Shown piece after piece: positions 45,257 to 53,200 of a DNA stretch of 64,000 nt (its first letter is position 1; each line of letters opens with the position of its first letter). Source of the stretch: Oscillospiraceae bacterium (GTDB lineage: Bacteria > Bacillota > Clostridia > UBA1212 > SIG427); assembly GCA_015069135.1 (NCBI GenBank), contig SVJE01000008.1, forward strand, positions 1 through 64,000, given 5' to 3'. The notes beneath the pieces were generated by a model, which was given only the letters and a program-made list of their open reading frames with translations, was not told the origin of the DNA and searched no databases. Both the position numbers and the translations under genes were made by a program.

Positions 45257-46405
45257 ATGAAAAGAAAAATCCTTATTTTAATTTTTCTTAGTTTTGTTTT
45301 TGTTTTTGCAGGAAATTTAGTTGAAAAGTGTTATCCGGAAGAAGTAAGTGCATTCACTTGGAGTACACCTGTTCCTACTGCAACAAAAAAACCTATTTGG
45401 AATACGCCAAGACCTACAGCTTCACCTGAGCCTACGTCAAAGCCTACACCTACTCCTACATCTGCTCCTACAGCATCGCCTACTGCGGAAGTTTCTGCTA
45501 CGCCGGATCCTTTTGCATCCCCTTCCCCTACACCTTCTCCAACTCCGGAAAGGCCACAATTGCCTCCGGTTGCAGTTCCGGGATTAACTTATCCGGCAAC
45601 AGCTGCGCCTGAAGCAACTTTGAACCCGGATGCATTTCAGGATGACGTTACTCCAGTTCCGACGACACCGACACCATCTCCTTCACCGGAAGTTACCGAG
45701 GCACCCACCAAAAACAAACCAACCTGGTCAGGTTTAGTCAAATTTGTAACTGTTGTATTTTACACTGCAGCGATAATTACAGCTGTATATGCTTTGTTTT
45801 TCTTTATAATCTGTACTCTGTTTGGTAAAAAGCCAAGTTCCGGATTTGATCTTCTAAAGAAGAAATTGAAAAAACTAAAAAATAAAAAAATATCTTTTAA
45901 AGGTAAAGCCCGTCCAAAGGATATACCTAATTTGGAAAAGGAAAACAAAACTCCTGTTAAATTCCGTCGTCACGAAGATTTTGGTTATCATCCGGTAATT
46001 GATACAGAAGATTCAGGTACAAGTTTCGAAACACCGGAAGAAGAACCGGAAATTTCCGTAACCACAGCTGACGAAATCAGCAATACCGGTGAGTTCACTA
46101 TCGAAAACATTCCAGAAAGTACAATATCGTTATGTAATACTGTGGTTCCACCTTTGCCGGAGGAAAATATATCAGAGGAAGATTCCCAGCTTACTCTTAC
46201 AGGTGAGTTTGATGTTTTCACAGCAGATGATTTACCTTCGGAGGAACCTGTTATAGAAGAAACGGACGAAGATGTTGAATTACCTTCTGAAGAAAATATT
46301 GAAGAAGATTTTACAGAAATTCTTCCTGACCCTCCTCAGGAAACACCGAAAGAAAATAAGCCACTTACATTTAGGCGGGCAATAGATATGACAGAGGAAG
46401 AATAA
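45257..46405 (+). CDS. Membrane protein with Pro/Thr-rich outer segment and acidic inner domain
   Basis: About 382 residues; the ATG at 45257 is 7 bases past GGGAG, better than upstream alternatives. Order: signal/TM helix (about 5-22), long Pro/Thr/Ser/Ala-rich region (about 30-155, many PTPTP-like runs), TM helix (about 160-188), a basic Lys-rich juxtamembrane stretch, and an acidic tail rich in Glu and Pro. In the tail, TGEF occurs twice with similar surroundings (Thr277 in SNTGEFTIENIP and Thr315 in LTLTGEFDVFT). No enzyme domain is seen. It precedes a PP2C-like gene that also has a Pro/Thr outer segment, but a terminator and a promoter lie between them. Confidence 0.82.
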   Translation: MKRKILILIFLSFVFVFAGNLVEKCYPEEVSAFTWSTPVPTATKKPIWNTPRPTASPEPTSKPTPTPTSAPTASPTAEVSATPDPFASPSPTPSPTPERPQLPPVAVPGLTYPATAAPEATLNPDAFQDDVTPVPTTPTPSPSPEVTEAPTKNKPTWSGLVKFVTVVFYTAAIITAVYALFFFIICTLFGKKPSSGFDLLKKKLKKLKNKKISFKGKARPKDIPNLEKENKTPVKFRRHEDFGYHPVIDTEDSGTSFETPEEEPEISVTTADEISNTGEFTIENIPESTISLCNTVVPPLPEENISEEDSQLTLTGEFDVFTADDLPSEEPVIEETDEDVELPSEENIEEDFTEILPDPPQETPKENKPLTFRRAIDMTEEE

Positions 46406-46412
46406 ACTTTTT

Positions 46413-46447
46413 AAAAGAGTAACTGTACAAGGCAGTTGCTCTTTTTT
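46413..46447 (+). terminator. Terminator after the Pro/Thr-rich membrane protein gene
   Basis: AAAAGAGTAACTG pairs with CAGTTGCTCTTTT (one G-T), followed by T. Confidence 0.85.
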
Positions 46448-46472
46448 ATACGTTTTCTCAACCTTTGATTTC

Positions 46473-46501
46473 TTGCCATTTTAATCAATGACTGCTATAA
46501 T
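46473..46501 (+). promoter_or_regulatory. Promoter of the PP2C-like gene
   Basis: TTGCCA (46473-46478), 17-bp spacer, TATAAT (46496-46501); AAGGAG and the ATG at 46544 follow. Confidence 0.75.
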
Positions 46502-46543
46502 GAAATATTGGATATATAAGATTAGTTTTAAGGAGTTGAGTTA

Positions 46544-48106
46544 ATGATATCTTATAAAGCAGCCGTTGCCTCTGCACCCGGAGGAAAAAATGCTCATAAC
46601 GAAGACAACTTTTATTTTAACACCAGATATTTAACTGAAGATCTTACAGAGTCTCAGGTTTTATTATCACATAAAAAGAACCAAAGAGGTTTGCAGATAT
46701 ACGCCGTATATGATGGTTCTAACGGAGATACCCCTAACGAAGAAGCCTCTTTAATCCTTGCAAAAAATCTTTTAAAATATCACAAAAAGTTGGTGGATAA
46801 TCCAAGTTGCGATGTTCCGCAAACAATTAACGAGTACATAGCTTCTTCTAATGAAAAAGTAAACGTTCAGATTCAGCAGTTAATGGGAAAGAACATTTAC
46901 AGTACTTTAGCATTATTGTGTGTAGAAAGAGAAAGTACTCTTATCTGCTCCGTAGGAGACAGCCGTGTGTATAGTTACATCAACGGTGAACTTACACAAA
47001 TCACCGAAGACCACACACAGGCTCAGAGAATGGTTCAGTTAGGACTTTTGACTCCGGAGAAAGCATCAAGTCATGTTAAAAGAGAAAAATTAACCCAGTA
47101 CTTTGGCTCCATGCCTGCTGGAATGACAATCAAACCATTTATGGAAACTATGATTTCTAACAATGGAGATACCTTTGTTCTGTGCACAAAAGGTTTTTAT
47201 GATGCAGTACCTGAAAAAATCATGTCCACAGTTCTTGCTAAAAGACTTCCTCCGGCAGACACAGTAGATGAATTGATGGCGTATGCCATGGATAAGGGAA
47301 TAAAAAATGATGCAACTGTTATTATTGTTACTGCCTGTGACAACAACAAATCTATCGCTCCTTTAGCTACAGCAACCACGACTGCAGTTTCAGCTTCTGA
47401 AACTCCCGAAGTATCTACTTTGTTTGCTCACGATGACGAGCTTACTGCTGCAGAAAATGCAAAACAAAGTTATGAAGAATATAGTGAAAATTACGATGAT
47501 TCTGCAGAAGATGTTGACAGTTTCATAGGAAAACTGCTTTCACCATTCAGAAGAGGAGGCACACGTGATTTAAACGAATTTTGGCCTGCTTTGATTATAT
47601 TTGCTGTGTGCATTCTTGCAGTGGTGGTGCTTTCTGTATTCGGATATAACCTTTTCCTGAGAAACAGAGACAATGCCGGAATGCCTACATACATTCCGGG
47701 CACTACAGCAACAGTGGCACCTAAACCAACACCGGGAATTACAATTCTTCCGGATGGAACAATAGTTACTGCAGCACCAAATAGTGGCGGAATGATAGAT
47801 CCTGATGCCACACCGGACAGAGACTACAATTCTGACGGAGAAACTTCTACTGAAGAACCGACAGAAACTCCTACTACTGCGCCGGAAGCTACACCGGTAC
47901 CTACAGGAACAGCTACATCAAGTCCTTCTGCAACACCGAATGCAACAGAGGAACCTGCTGAACCAACAGAAGCTCCTACAGAAGAGCCTGAAGTCACACC
48001 AACAGCAGAGCCTGCTGAACCAACAGAAGCTCCTACGGAAGCTCCTGCCGAGCCGACTCCTGCTCCACCGGATGATTTGCCACCAGATTTTTCTGACGAA
48101 CTTTAA
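46544..48106 (+). CDS. PP2C-type phosphatase domain with TM helix and Pro/Thr-rich tail
   Basis: 520 residues. An N-terminal PP2C fold (about 1-265): NED (19-21), AVYDGSNGD with DG at 57-58, VGDSRVYSY, ITEDHTQ and NDATVIIV (Asp256). Where the family has the metal-binding Asp of SDGL, this protein reads CTKGFYD (Lys216), and the Gly-rich MGG of the DGMGG motif is SNG. It may be weak or catalytically dead. A TM helix (about 346-372) follows, then about 135 residues of Pro/Thr/Glu/Ala-rich sequence predicted outside. Its domain placement mirrors that of eukaryotic-type Ser/Thr signalling proteins, but no kinase is in the window. Confidence 0.88.
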   Translation: MISYKAAVASAPGGKNAHNEDNFYFNTRYLTEDLTESQVLLSHKKNQRGLQIYAVYDGSNGDTPNEEASLILAKNLLKYHKKLVDNPSCDVPQTINEYIASSNEKVNVQIQQLMGKNIYSTLALLCVERESTLICSVGDSRVYSYINGELTQITEDHTQAQRMVQLGLLTPEKASSHVKREKLTQYFGSMPAGMTIKPFMETMISNNGDTFVLCTKGFYDAVPEKIMSTVLAKRLPPADTVDELMAYAMDKGIKNDATVIIVTACDNNKSIAPLATATTTAVSASETPEVSTLFAHDDELTAAENAKQSYEEYSENYDDSAEDVDSFIGKLLSPFRRGGTRDLNEFWPALIIFAVCILAVVVLSVFGYNLFLRNRDNAGMPTYIPGTTATVAPKPTPGITILPDGTIVTAAPNSGGMIDPDATPDRDYNSDGETSTEEPTETPTTAPEATPVPTGTATSSPSATPNATEEPAEPTEAPTEEPEVTPTAEPAEPTEAPTEAPAEPTPAPPDDLPPDFSDEL

Positions 48107-48113
48107 ATATCAT

Positions 48114-48160
48114 AAAACAGGAGCTGTCTCAATTTTTATTTTGAGACAGCTCCTGTTTTT
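48114..48160 (+). terminator. Terminator of the PP2C-like gene
   Basis: AACAGGAGCTGTCTCAA pairs with TTGAGACAGCTCCTGTT, with a short A/T-rich loop and a T run. Confidence 0.93.
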
Positions 48161-48308
48161 TTGCTTACATTGCGTTTAAATTATTAAGATACAACTTGAA
48201 CGTGCTCAATTATTTTTCCCTTAATTTCTCTTCGCTTCTTTGATTAGTTTTACTAAAAATACATTACATTGTAAATTTGCCCCTAGATGCGCCATGTAAA
48301 TTCATAAA

Positions 48309-48484
48309 ATATCAGGGGAAATACCCTCGATATAATCCTTTATAAGACTATATTATCAGGGGAAAATGTGTAAAAAACATAGAAAAGCCTATAAAATCCC
48401 TATACTTTTGTTTCCAGCAACAATATTATCAAGGGGATTTCCCCTGATAATATTAAAAAAAAGCTCTTCTATCAAGGGGGGAAC
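48309..48484. repeat. Intergenic repeats with core TATCAGGGGAA
   Basis: Copies near 48309, 48351, 48422 and 48470 (TATCAGGGGAAA, TTATCAGGGGAAAA, TTATCAAGGGGAT, TATCAAGGGGGGAA). At 48422-48454 two copies face each other in a palindrome with one bulged A (AATATTATCA-A-GGGGA / TTCCCCTGATAATATT). No gene is seen between the terminator at 48160 and the hemZ stop at 48529. Confidence 0.7.
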
Positions 48485-48528
48485 AGGTTCACATTCTGTA
48501 TTAATATTGCAGAAAGAGCACGGGACGC

Positions 48529-49908
48529 TCAATTTTCACTTTGAAGCAGATTCTTCTTTCTCTCCACCATCTGTTCCATACGTTCCAGATAGTACTCAAC
48601 ACTTTTTACATTAAAAGCTCTTTCAATTCTGTTGCCGCCGTCCATTACCACTTTAGTGACTGCTCCGGCACCAATTCCCAGTATTGTTCTATCCTCTTCC
48701 ATAATGTGAATATTGTAAGGACTTTCAAATCCCGGCTTACAATAAGAAACATTTTCATGGTTCCCAAGCATATGTTTTTGTCTGTACATATAAAACGGAT
48801 GCATACCCATTTTACCGGCAGACTCTTTTGCCATATCCACCATTTTACCAACAACATCTTCAGAAAGTGCTCCGCGATTTTCTTCATCCCGTTTAAGATC
48901 AGCTGCTCTCTTTATACTGAGCGTATGTACAGTAATGCCTTCCGGATTTAATTTTTCAATACAATCTAGCGTATAGCGAAACATCTCTTCAGTTTCTCCG
49001 GGAAGACCTGCTATTAAATCCATATTTATATTATCAAAGCCTTCTTCCCTTGCCATAGTAAAGGCTTCTATAACCTGATTCTTCGTATGTGCACGTCCGA
49101 TACGTTTAAGAGTTACATCGTTCATAGTTTGGGGATTTATACTGATTCTGGTTACACCGGCCCTTTTAGCAGCTTTCAGTTTCAAAGAAGTAATAGAGTC
49201 AGGCCGACCTGCTTCCAGAGAGAATTCTTTCAGGCTTCCTATGTCTATATATTTGCCGAACATAGAAATATATCTTTCGAACTGTGCCTCATTAAGTGAT
49301 GTCGGCGTACCTCCACCCAGATATAAATTCTCATAGTAGGTAAATTTCTTTTCAGCCAATGAAGAAGTAGCTTTCAACTCAGCTTCCATATAATCAAGGT
49401 ATTTGTCCACCACTTTTTTATACTTGGTTATTGAATTAGAGGTAAAGGAACAATACAGACATCTGGTCGGACAAAAAGGCATATTAGCATACCAATCTGC
49501 AACTTTTTCATCAAACCCGTTTAGAAAAGGAGCCTGCACTAAAGCAGTTTCCATAGCCAGTGAAGCTTTTTTCTCACTTACATAGTAAAAATCCATAAGT
49601 TCATTAAGAACCTGTTCACGGTTCATGCCTGATTCCAGTAATGTATTTACTATTTTTGCAGGTCTGATACCTGTCATGCAACCCCAAGGGGATTTATAGC
49701 CTGTAACTTCAGAAATGGTGCGATAAAGCCATCTTTTAAGTTCTTTCGTGTCATCATATAAAGGTGCGTCAATACTATTTACAGCAACTTTTTCGCAACC
49801 GGAAACAGTTTCTATTTCTGCCACATTATCAAAAATCTGCGCAACCTCGATAACTGCATAAGGAGCTACATCTCCCGGGTGATTTATAACAATTTTACAT
49901 TCTTTCAT
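48529..49908 (-). CDS. hemZ: Coproporphyrinogen dehydrogenase-like radical SAM protein HemZ
   Basis: About 459 residues. The radical-SAM motif is CPTRCLYCSF (CX3CX2C), with LYLGGGTPTSL, SLEAGRPDSI, RISINPQTMND and MDLIAGLPGE typical of the HemN/HemZ group. It may act in anaerobic heme synthesis, though few heme genes are expected in such anaerobes and the group also holds other enzymes. I choose the ATG at 49906-49908. A GTG at 49944 would add 12 residues and overlap the preceding MBL gene; the choice is uncertain because no strong ribosome-binding site precedes either. Confidence 0.88.
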   Translation of the reverse strand: MKECKIVINHPGDVAPYAVIEVAQIFDNVAEIETVSGCEKVAVNSIDAPLYDDTKELKRWLYRTISEVTGYKSPWGCMTGIRPAKIVNTLLESGMNREQVLNELMDFYYVSEKKASLAMETALVQAPFLNGFDEKVADWYANMPFCPTRCLYCSFTSNSITKYKKVVDKYLDYMEAELKATSSLAEKKFTYYENLYLGGGTPTSLNEAQFERYISMFGKYIDIGSLKEFSLEAGRPDSITSLKLKAAKRAGVTRISINPQTMNDVTLKRIGRAHTKNQVIEAFTMAREEGFDNINMDLIAGLPGETEEMFRYTLDCIEKLNPEGITVHTLSIKRAADLKRDEENRGALSEDVVGKMVDMAKESAGKMGMHPFYMYRQKHMLGNHENVSYCKPGFESPYNIHIMEEDRTILGIGAGAVTKVVMDGGNRIERAFNVKSVEYYLERMEQMVERKKNLLQSEN

Positions 49909-49909
49909 A

Positions 49910-50539
49910 TCAGAAATCCCAGAAAGGGTTCTCCTCTCTTTCACGTTTTATGGTAGATTTAGTTCCATGTCCCGGTAAAATAACTATATCATCTTCCATC
50001 TCATAAAGTTTCTCAACAGAAGCCCGTAACACCGGTGTACTTCCGTCTCCCAGATCAGTTCTTCCAAAACTGTTGTAAAAGAGCGTATCCCCGGTAAAAA
50101 GTAATTTACCGGCAAGTATACAAATCCCACCGGAAGTATGTCCCGGTGTTCGTATTACCACAGGACCATCACTTTTACCAAGATTAAACACAAATCCTTC
50201 GTCCACTAAAACATCTCCCGGCTTATAAACTACAGCCGAACCAAATAAAACGGATGCATTAAGATATGGCATAGAAAGATTTTTATTTTCCTCCGGAGTA
50301 CAGGCTACCGGTACTCCGAAAATTTCCTTGTATGCCTCAATATAACACACATGGTCATAGTGACCGTGTGTAAAAACAATATATTTAACTTTTAGATTGT
50401 TTTTGGAAATAAATTCAGCCGGCTCCGCTGGTGAATTACCTGTATCAATTATCAGAGCTTCCAATGTATCTGTATCCCACAACACATAGGTGTTAGAGCC
50501 CAACATTCCCTCTGTAAAACGTTTATATTCGTATCCCAT
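49910..50539 (-). CDS. MBL-fold metallo-hydrolase (glyoxalase II-like)
   Basis: 209 residues. The metal motif is FTHGHYDHVCY, then TPGHTSGG, FTGDTLFYNSFGRTDL and LPGHGTKSTI, which together give the full set of His/Asp ligands. It may hydrolyse glutathione-like thioesters or similar; clostridial members are usually unassigned. It sits between dtd (1 bp) and hemZ. Confidence 0.93.
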   Translation of the reverse strand: MGYEYKRFTEGMLGSNTYVLWDTDTLEALIIDTGNSPAEPAEFISKNNLKVKYIVFTHGHYDHVCYIEAYKEIFGVPVACTPEENKNLSMPYLNASVLFGSAVVYKPGDVLVDEGFVFNLGKSDGPVVIRTPGHTSGGICILAGKLLFTGDTLFYNSFGRTDLGDGSTPVLRASVEKLYEMEDDIVILPGHGTKSTIKREREENPFWDF

Positions 50540-50540
50540 A

Positions 50541-51005
50541 TCAGAACCCTTTCTTACTGTCCAGAAGAAGTGTCACAGGACCATCATTAACAATTTCAAC
50601 CTTCATGTCTGTTCTGAAAACGCCTGTTTCAACTTTAAGACCATATGCTTCCAAACCTGCTTTAACTTTTTCATAAAGAATCTCAGCCTGTTCAGGTCTT
50701 GCGGCTTCAACGAAAGAAGGTCTTCTTCCCTTTCTACAGTCACCATAAAGAGTAAATTGGCTAACCAATAAGACTCCATAATTTTCACCGTTTTTAAGCT
50801 TCTCAAGAATTGAAAGGTTAAGTTTGCCATCTTCATCCTCAAACACTCTTAAATTGGCAATTTTATCGCATATATATCCGCAATCAACGTCAGCATCCTC
50901 TGTACTGACACCAAGAAGTACATTGAAACCCTTTTCTATTTTACCGGATTCCACACCTTCTGAAACAACTCTGGAAAATGTAACCCGCTGAACAACTGCA
51001 CGCAT
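50541..51005 (-). CDS. dtd: D-aminoacyl-tRNA deacylase
   Basis: 154 residues: [13 protein letters not shown] at the start, [12 protein letters not shown], the SQFTL motif ([20 protein letters not shown]) and the terminal [15 protein letters not shown]. It hydrolyses D-amino acids or glycine mischarged on tRNA. The rel-dtd gene pair is a known Bacillota arrangement; spacing is 11 bp. Confidence 0.97.
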   Translation of the reverse strand: MRAVVQRVTFSRVVSEGVESGKIEKGFNVLLGVSTEDADVDCGYICDKIANLRVFEDEDGKLNLSILEKLKNGENYGVLLVSQFTLYGDCRKGRRPSFVEAARPEQAEILYEKVKAGLEAYGLKVETGVFRTDMKVEIVNDGPVTLLLDSKKGF

Positions 51006-51016
51006 ATTTTACCTCT

Positions 51017-53200
51017 TTAGTTTGATTTTCTGGTTACTTCAACCACGTTTTCAATACGCATAAGCCTCTTAATTAACTTATCCAACTGATCACGTTCAGT
51101 AATCTCTACAGTCAGATCAATCACGTCATAATTATCTCTTGTGATTCTGGCATTAATAGCCTTGGTGTTAAGTTTAAGTTCAGCTAATGCACCGGCAATT
51201 TCCAACAACAAATTAGACCTGTCAAAGGCTTTGATAGCAAGTTCTGCGTTATATACGCTGTGAGCATTCTGTGCCCATCTTACATCAATAGCTCGGCTTT
51301 CAAAGTCTTCCATTGCCCTTATGTTAGGACAATCTGCTCTATGCACGGACACGCCTCGACCTCTGGTAATATATCCTACTATCATGTCGCCCGGAACAGG
51401 ACTGCAGCATCTTGAAAATCTAACCAGACAATTATCAATACCTTTAACCACAATACCATGATCTGTGGTCTGTTTACTTTCTCGTTTTTCCTTCTGACCA
51501 GGTCTTTTACCTATTTTAGCTTCATGGTTAGTTTCATCTTTTAAGAACTCATCTCTTAATCTGGAAACAATTTTCTGGGCTGTCAATTCGCCAAAACCAA
51601 CCACATTCAACAGGTCGTCAAGAGAATTAAAATTATATCTTCTTAACAAAGCATCCAGATATTCAGGTCTGAAAAGCTCGTTATAGGTATAGCCTTGTTT
51701 TTTAAGCTCTCGCTCAATAAAGTCTTTACCGTGTTCAATATTTTCCTCACGTCGTTCTTTCTTAAACCACTGTCTTATCTTACTCTTTGCTTCAGAGCTC
51801 TTTACAATAGATAACCAGTCACGGCTTGGACCATGAACTTCTTTGGTGGTTATAATATCAACAATATCACCGTTAACCAATTTGTAGTTAAGGGGTTTAA
51901 TTTCACCATTAACCTTGGCACCTATCATTCTGTTTCCTACCGCACTATGCACACTGTACGCAAAGTCTATAGGAGTGGAGCCCGCCGGAAGGTTTTTTAC
52001 ATCACCCTTAGGAGTAAATACAAATACCTCGTCGGTAAAAAGGTCCATTTTAAATGTTTCAACAAACTGGCTGGCATCACCGGTATCTTTCTGAATATCC
52101 AGAAGGTGTCTTACCCAATCAAGTTTTTCATCTGTAGCAGCGTCTGTGGTTCCGCCACCTTTATATTTCCAATGAGCAGCAATACCTACTTCAGCAATCT
52201 TATGCATTTCCCAGGTTCTTATCTGAGCCTCAAAAGGCATACCTTTAGGACCTAATAAAGTTGTATGCAGAGATTGATACATATTAGGTTTAGGCATACT
52301 GATATAGTCTTTAAACCGCCCGGGCATAGGCTTATACAATTCATGAATAATGCCCAGGACTGTATAACAATCCTGTACTGAATCTACAATTACACGAATT
52401 GCCAACAAGTCATAAATCTGATCTAATGTCTTATTCTGACGCACCATTTTTTTGTGAACACTAAAAAGGTGTTTTGGACGTCCATCAAGGAAAGCTGATA
52501 TTCCAAGTTCTGAAGTTTTTTCCCTGATAGTTTCCAGAATACCTTGAATATACTCCTCGCGTTCTTCACGTTTTTGTTTAATATTTGCACTTAACTGTTT
52601 ATATGTGTCAGGCTCCAGATATTTAAAACAAAGGTCTTCTAACTCCCACTTAATCTTGGTCATACCAAGTCTGTGAGCCAATGGTGTGTATATTTCCAGA
52701 GTTTCTTTTGCTTTTGTAATCTGAGAGTCTGTATTCACATACTGAAGAGTTCTCATATTGTGCAAGCGGTCAACTAATTTTATAAGGATTACACGTATGT
52801 CCGATGCCATAGAAAGGAACATTTTTCGAAGATTCTCATTCTGAAGTTCTTCTTTTGTACTGGTAGGAATATGTTTAAGTTTTGTAACACCATCTACCAG
52901 GTATGACACATCCTCACCAAATTCTCTGGCAATATCCTGAGACGTAGCCTCTGTATCCTCAACTACGTCATGTAATATACCTGCTATTATAGAGGATAAA
53001 TCCATATCCATTTCTGCCAACATTTTAGCAACAGCTACAGGATGGATGAAAAAAGGCTCACCTGACTTACGCAGCTGACCTTTATGTGCTTGCTCCGCAT
53101 ATTCAAAAGCTTTATATAATTTGGCAAAATCACCGTTAGGATTGTATTTACGTATTATGCCTTCTATTTCGGCTATTTGTTTTTCCATTTCCGGATTCAC
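51017..53200 (-). CDS. rel: Bifunctional (p)ppGpp synthetase/hydrolase (Rel)
   Basis: 727 residues. HD hydrolase domain with LHDVVEDT, synthetase domain with YDLLAIRVIVD, MPGRFKDYI and PNMYQSLHTT, then TGS (FVFTPKGDVKNLPAGST), helical, zinc-finger-like (VRFSRCCSPVPGD) and ACT domains. Both enzymatic domains look intact. It mediates the stringent response on the ribosome. Translation starts at a GTG overlapping the recJ stop (GTGA), with GGGGGA upstream. Confidence 0.96.
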   Translation of the reverse strand: MNPEMEKQIAEIEGIIRKYNPNGDFAKLYKAFEYAEQAHKGQLRKSGEPFFIHPVAVAKMLAEMDMDLSSIIAGILHDVVEDTEATSQDIAREFGEDVSYLVDGVTKLKHIPTSTKEELQNENLRKMFLSMASDIRVILIKLVDRLHNMRTLQYVNTDSQITKAKETLEIYTPLAHRLGMTKIKWELEDLCFKYLEPDTYKQLSANIKQKREEREEYIQGILETIREKTSELGISAFLDGRPKHLFSVHKKMVRQNKTLDQIYDLLAIRVIVDSVQDCYTVLGIIHELYKPMPGRFKDYISMPKPNMYQSLHTTLLGPKGMPFEAQIRTWEMHKIAEVGIAAHWKYKGGGTTDAATDEKLDWVRHLLDIQKDTGDASQFVETFKMDLFTDEVFVFTPKGDVKNLPAGSTPIDFAYSVHSAVGNRMIGAKVNGEIKPLNYKLVNGDIVDIITTKEVHGPSRDWLSIVKSSEAKSKIRQWFKKERREENIEHGKDFIERELKKQGYTYNELFRPEYLDALLRRYNFNSLDDLLNVVGFGELTAQKIVSRLRDEFLKDETNHEAKIGKRPGQKEKRESKQTTDHGIVVKGIDNCLVRFSRCCSPVPGDMIVGYITRGRGVSVHRADCPNIRAMEDFESRAIDVRWAQNAHSVYNAELAIKAFDRSNLLLEIAGALAELKLNTKAINARITRDNYDVIDLTVEITERDQLDKLIKRLMRIENVVEVTRKSN

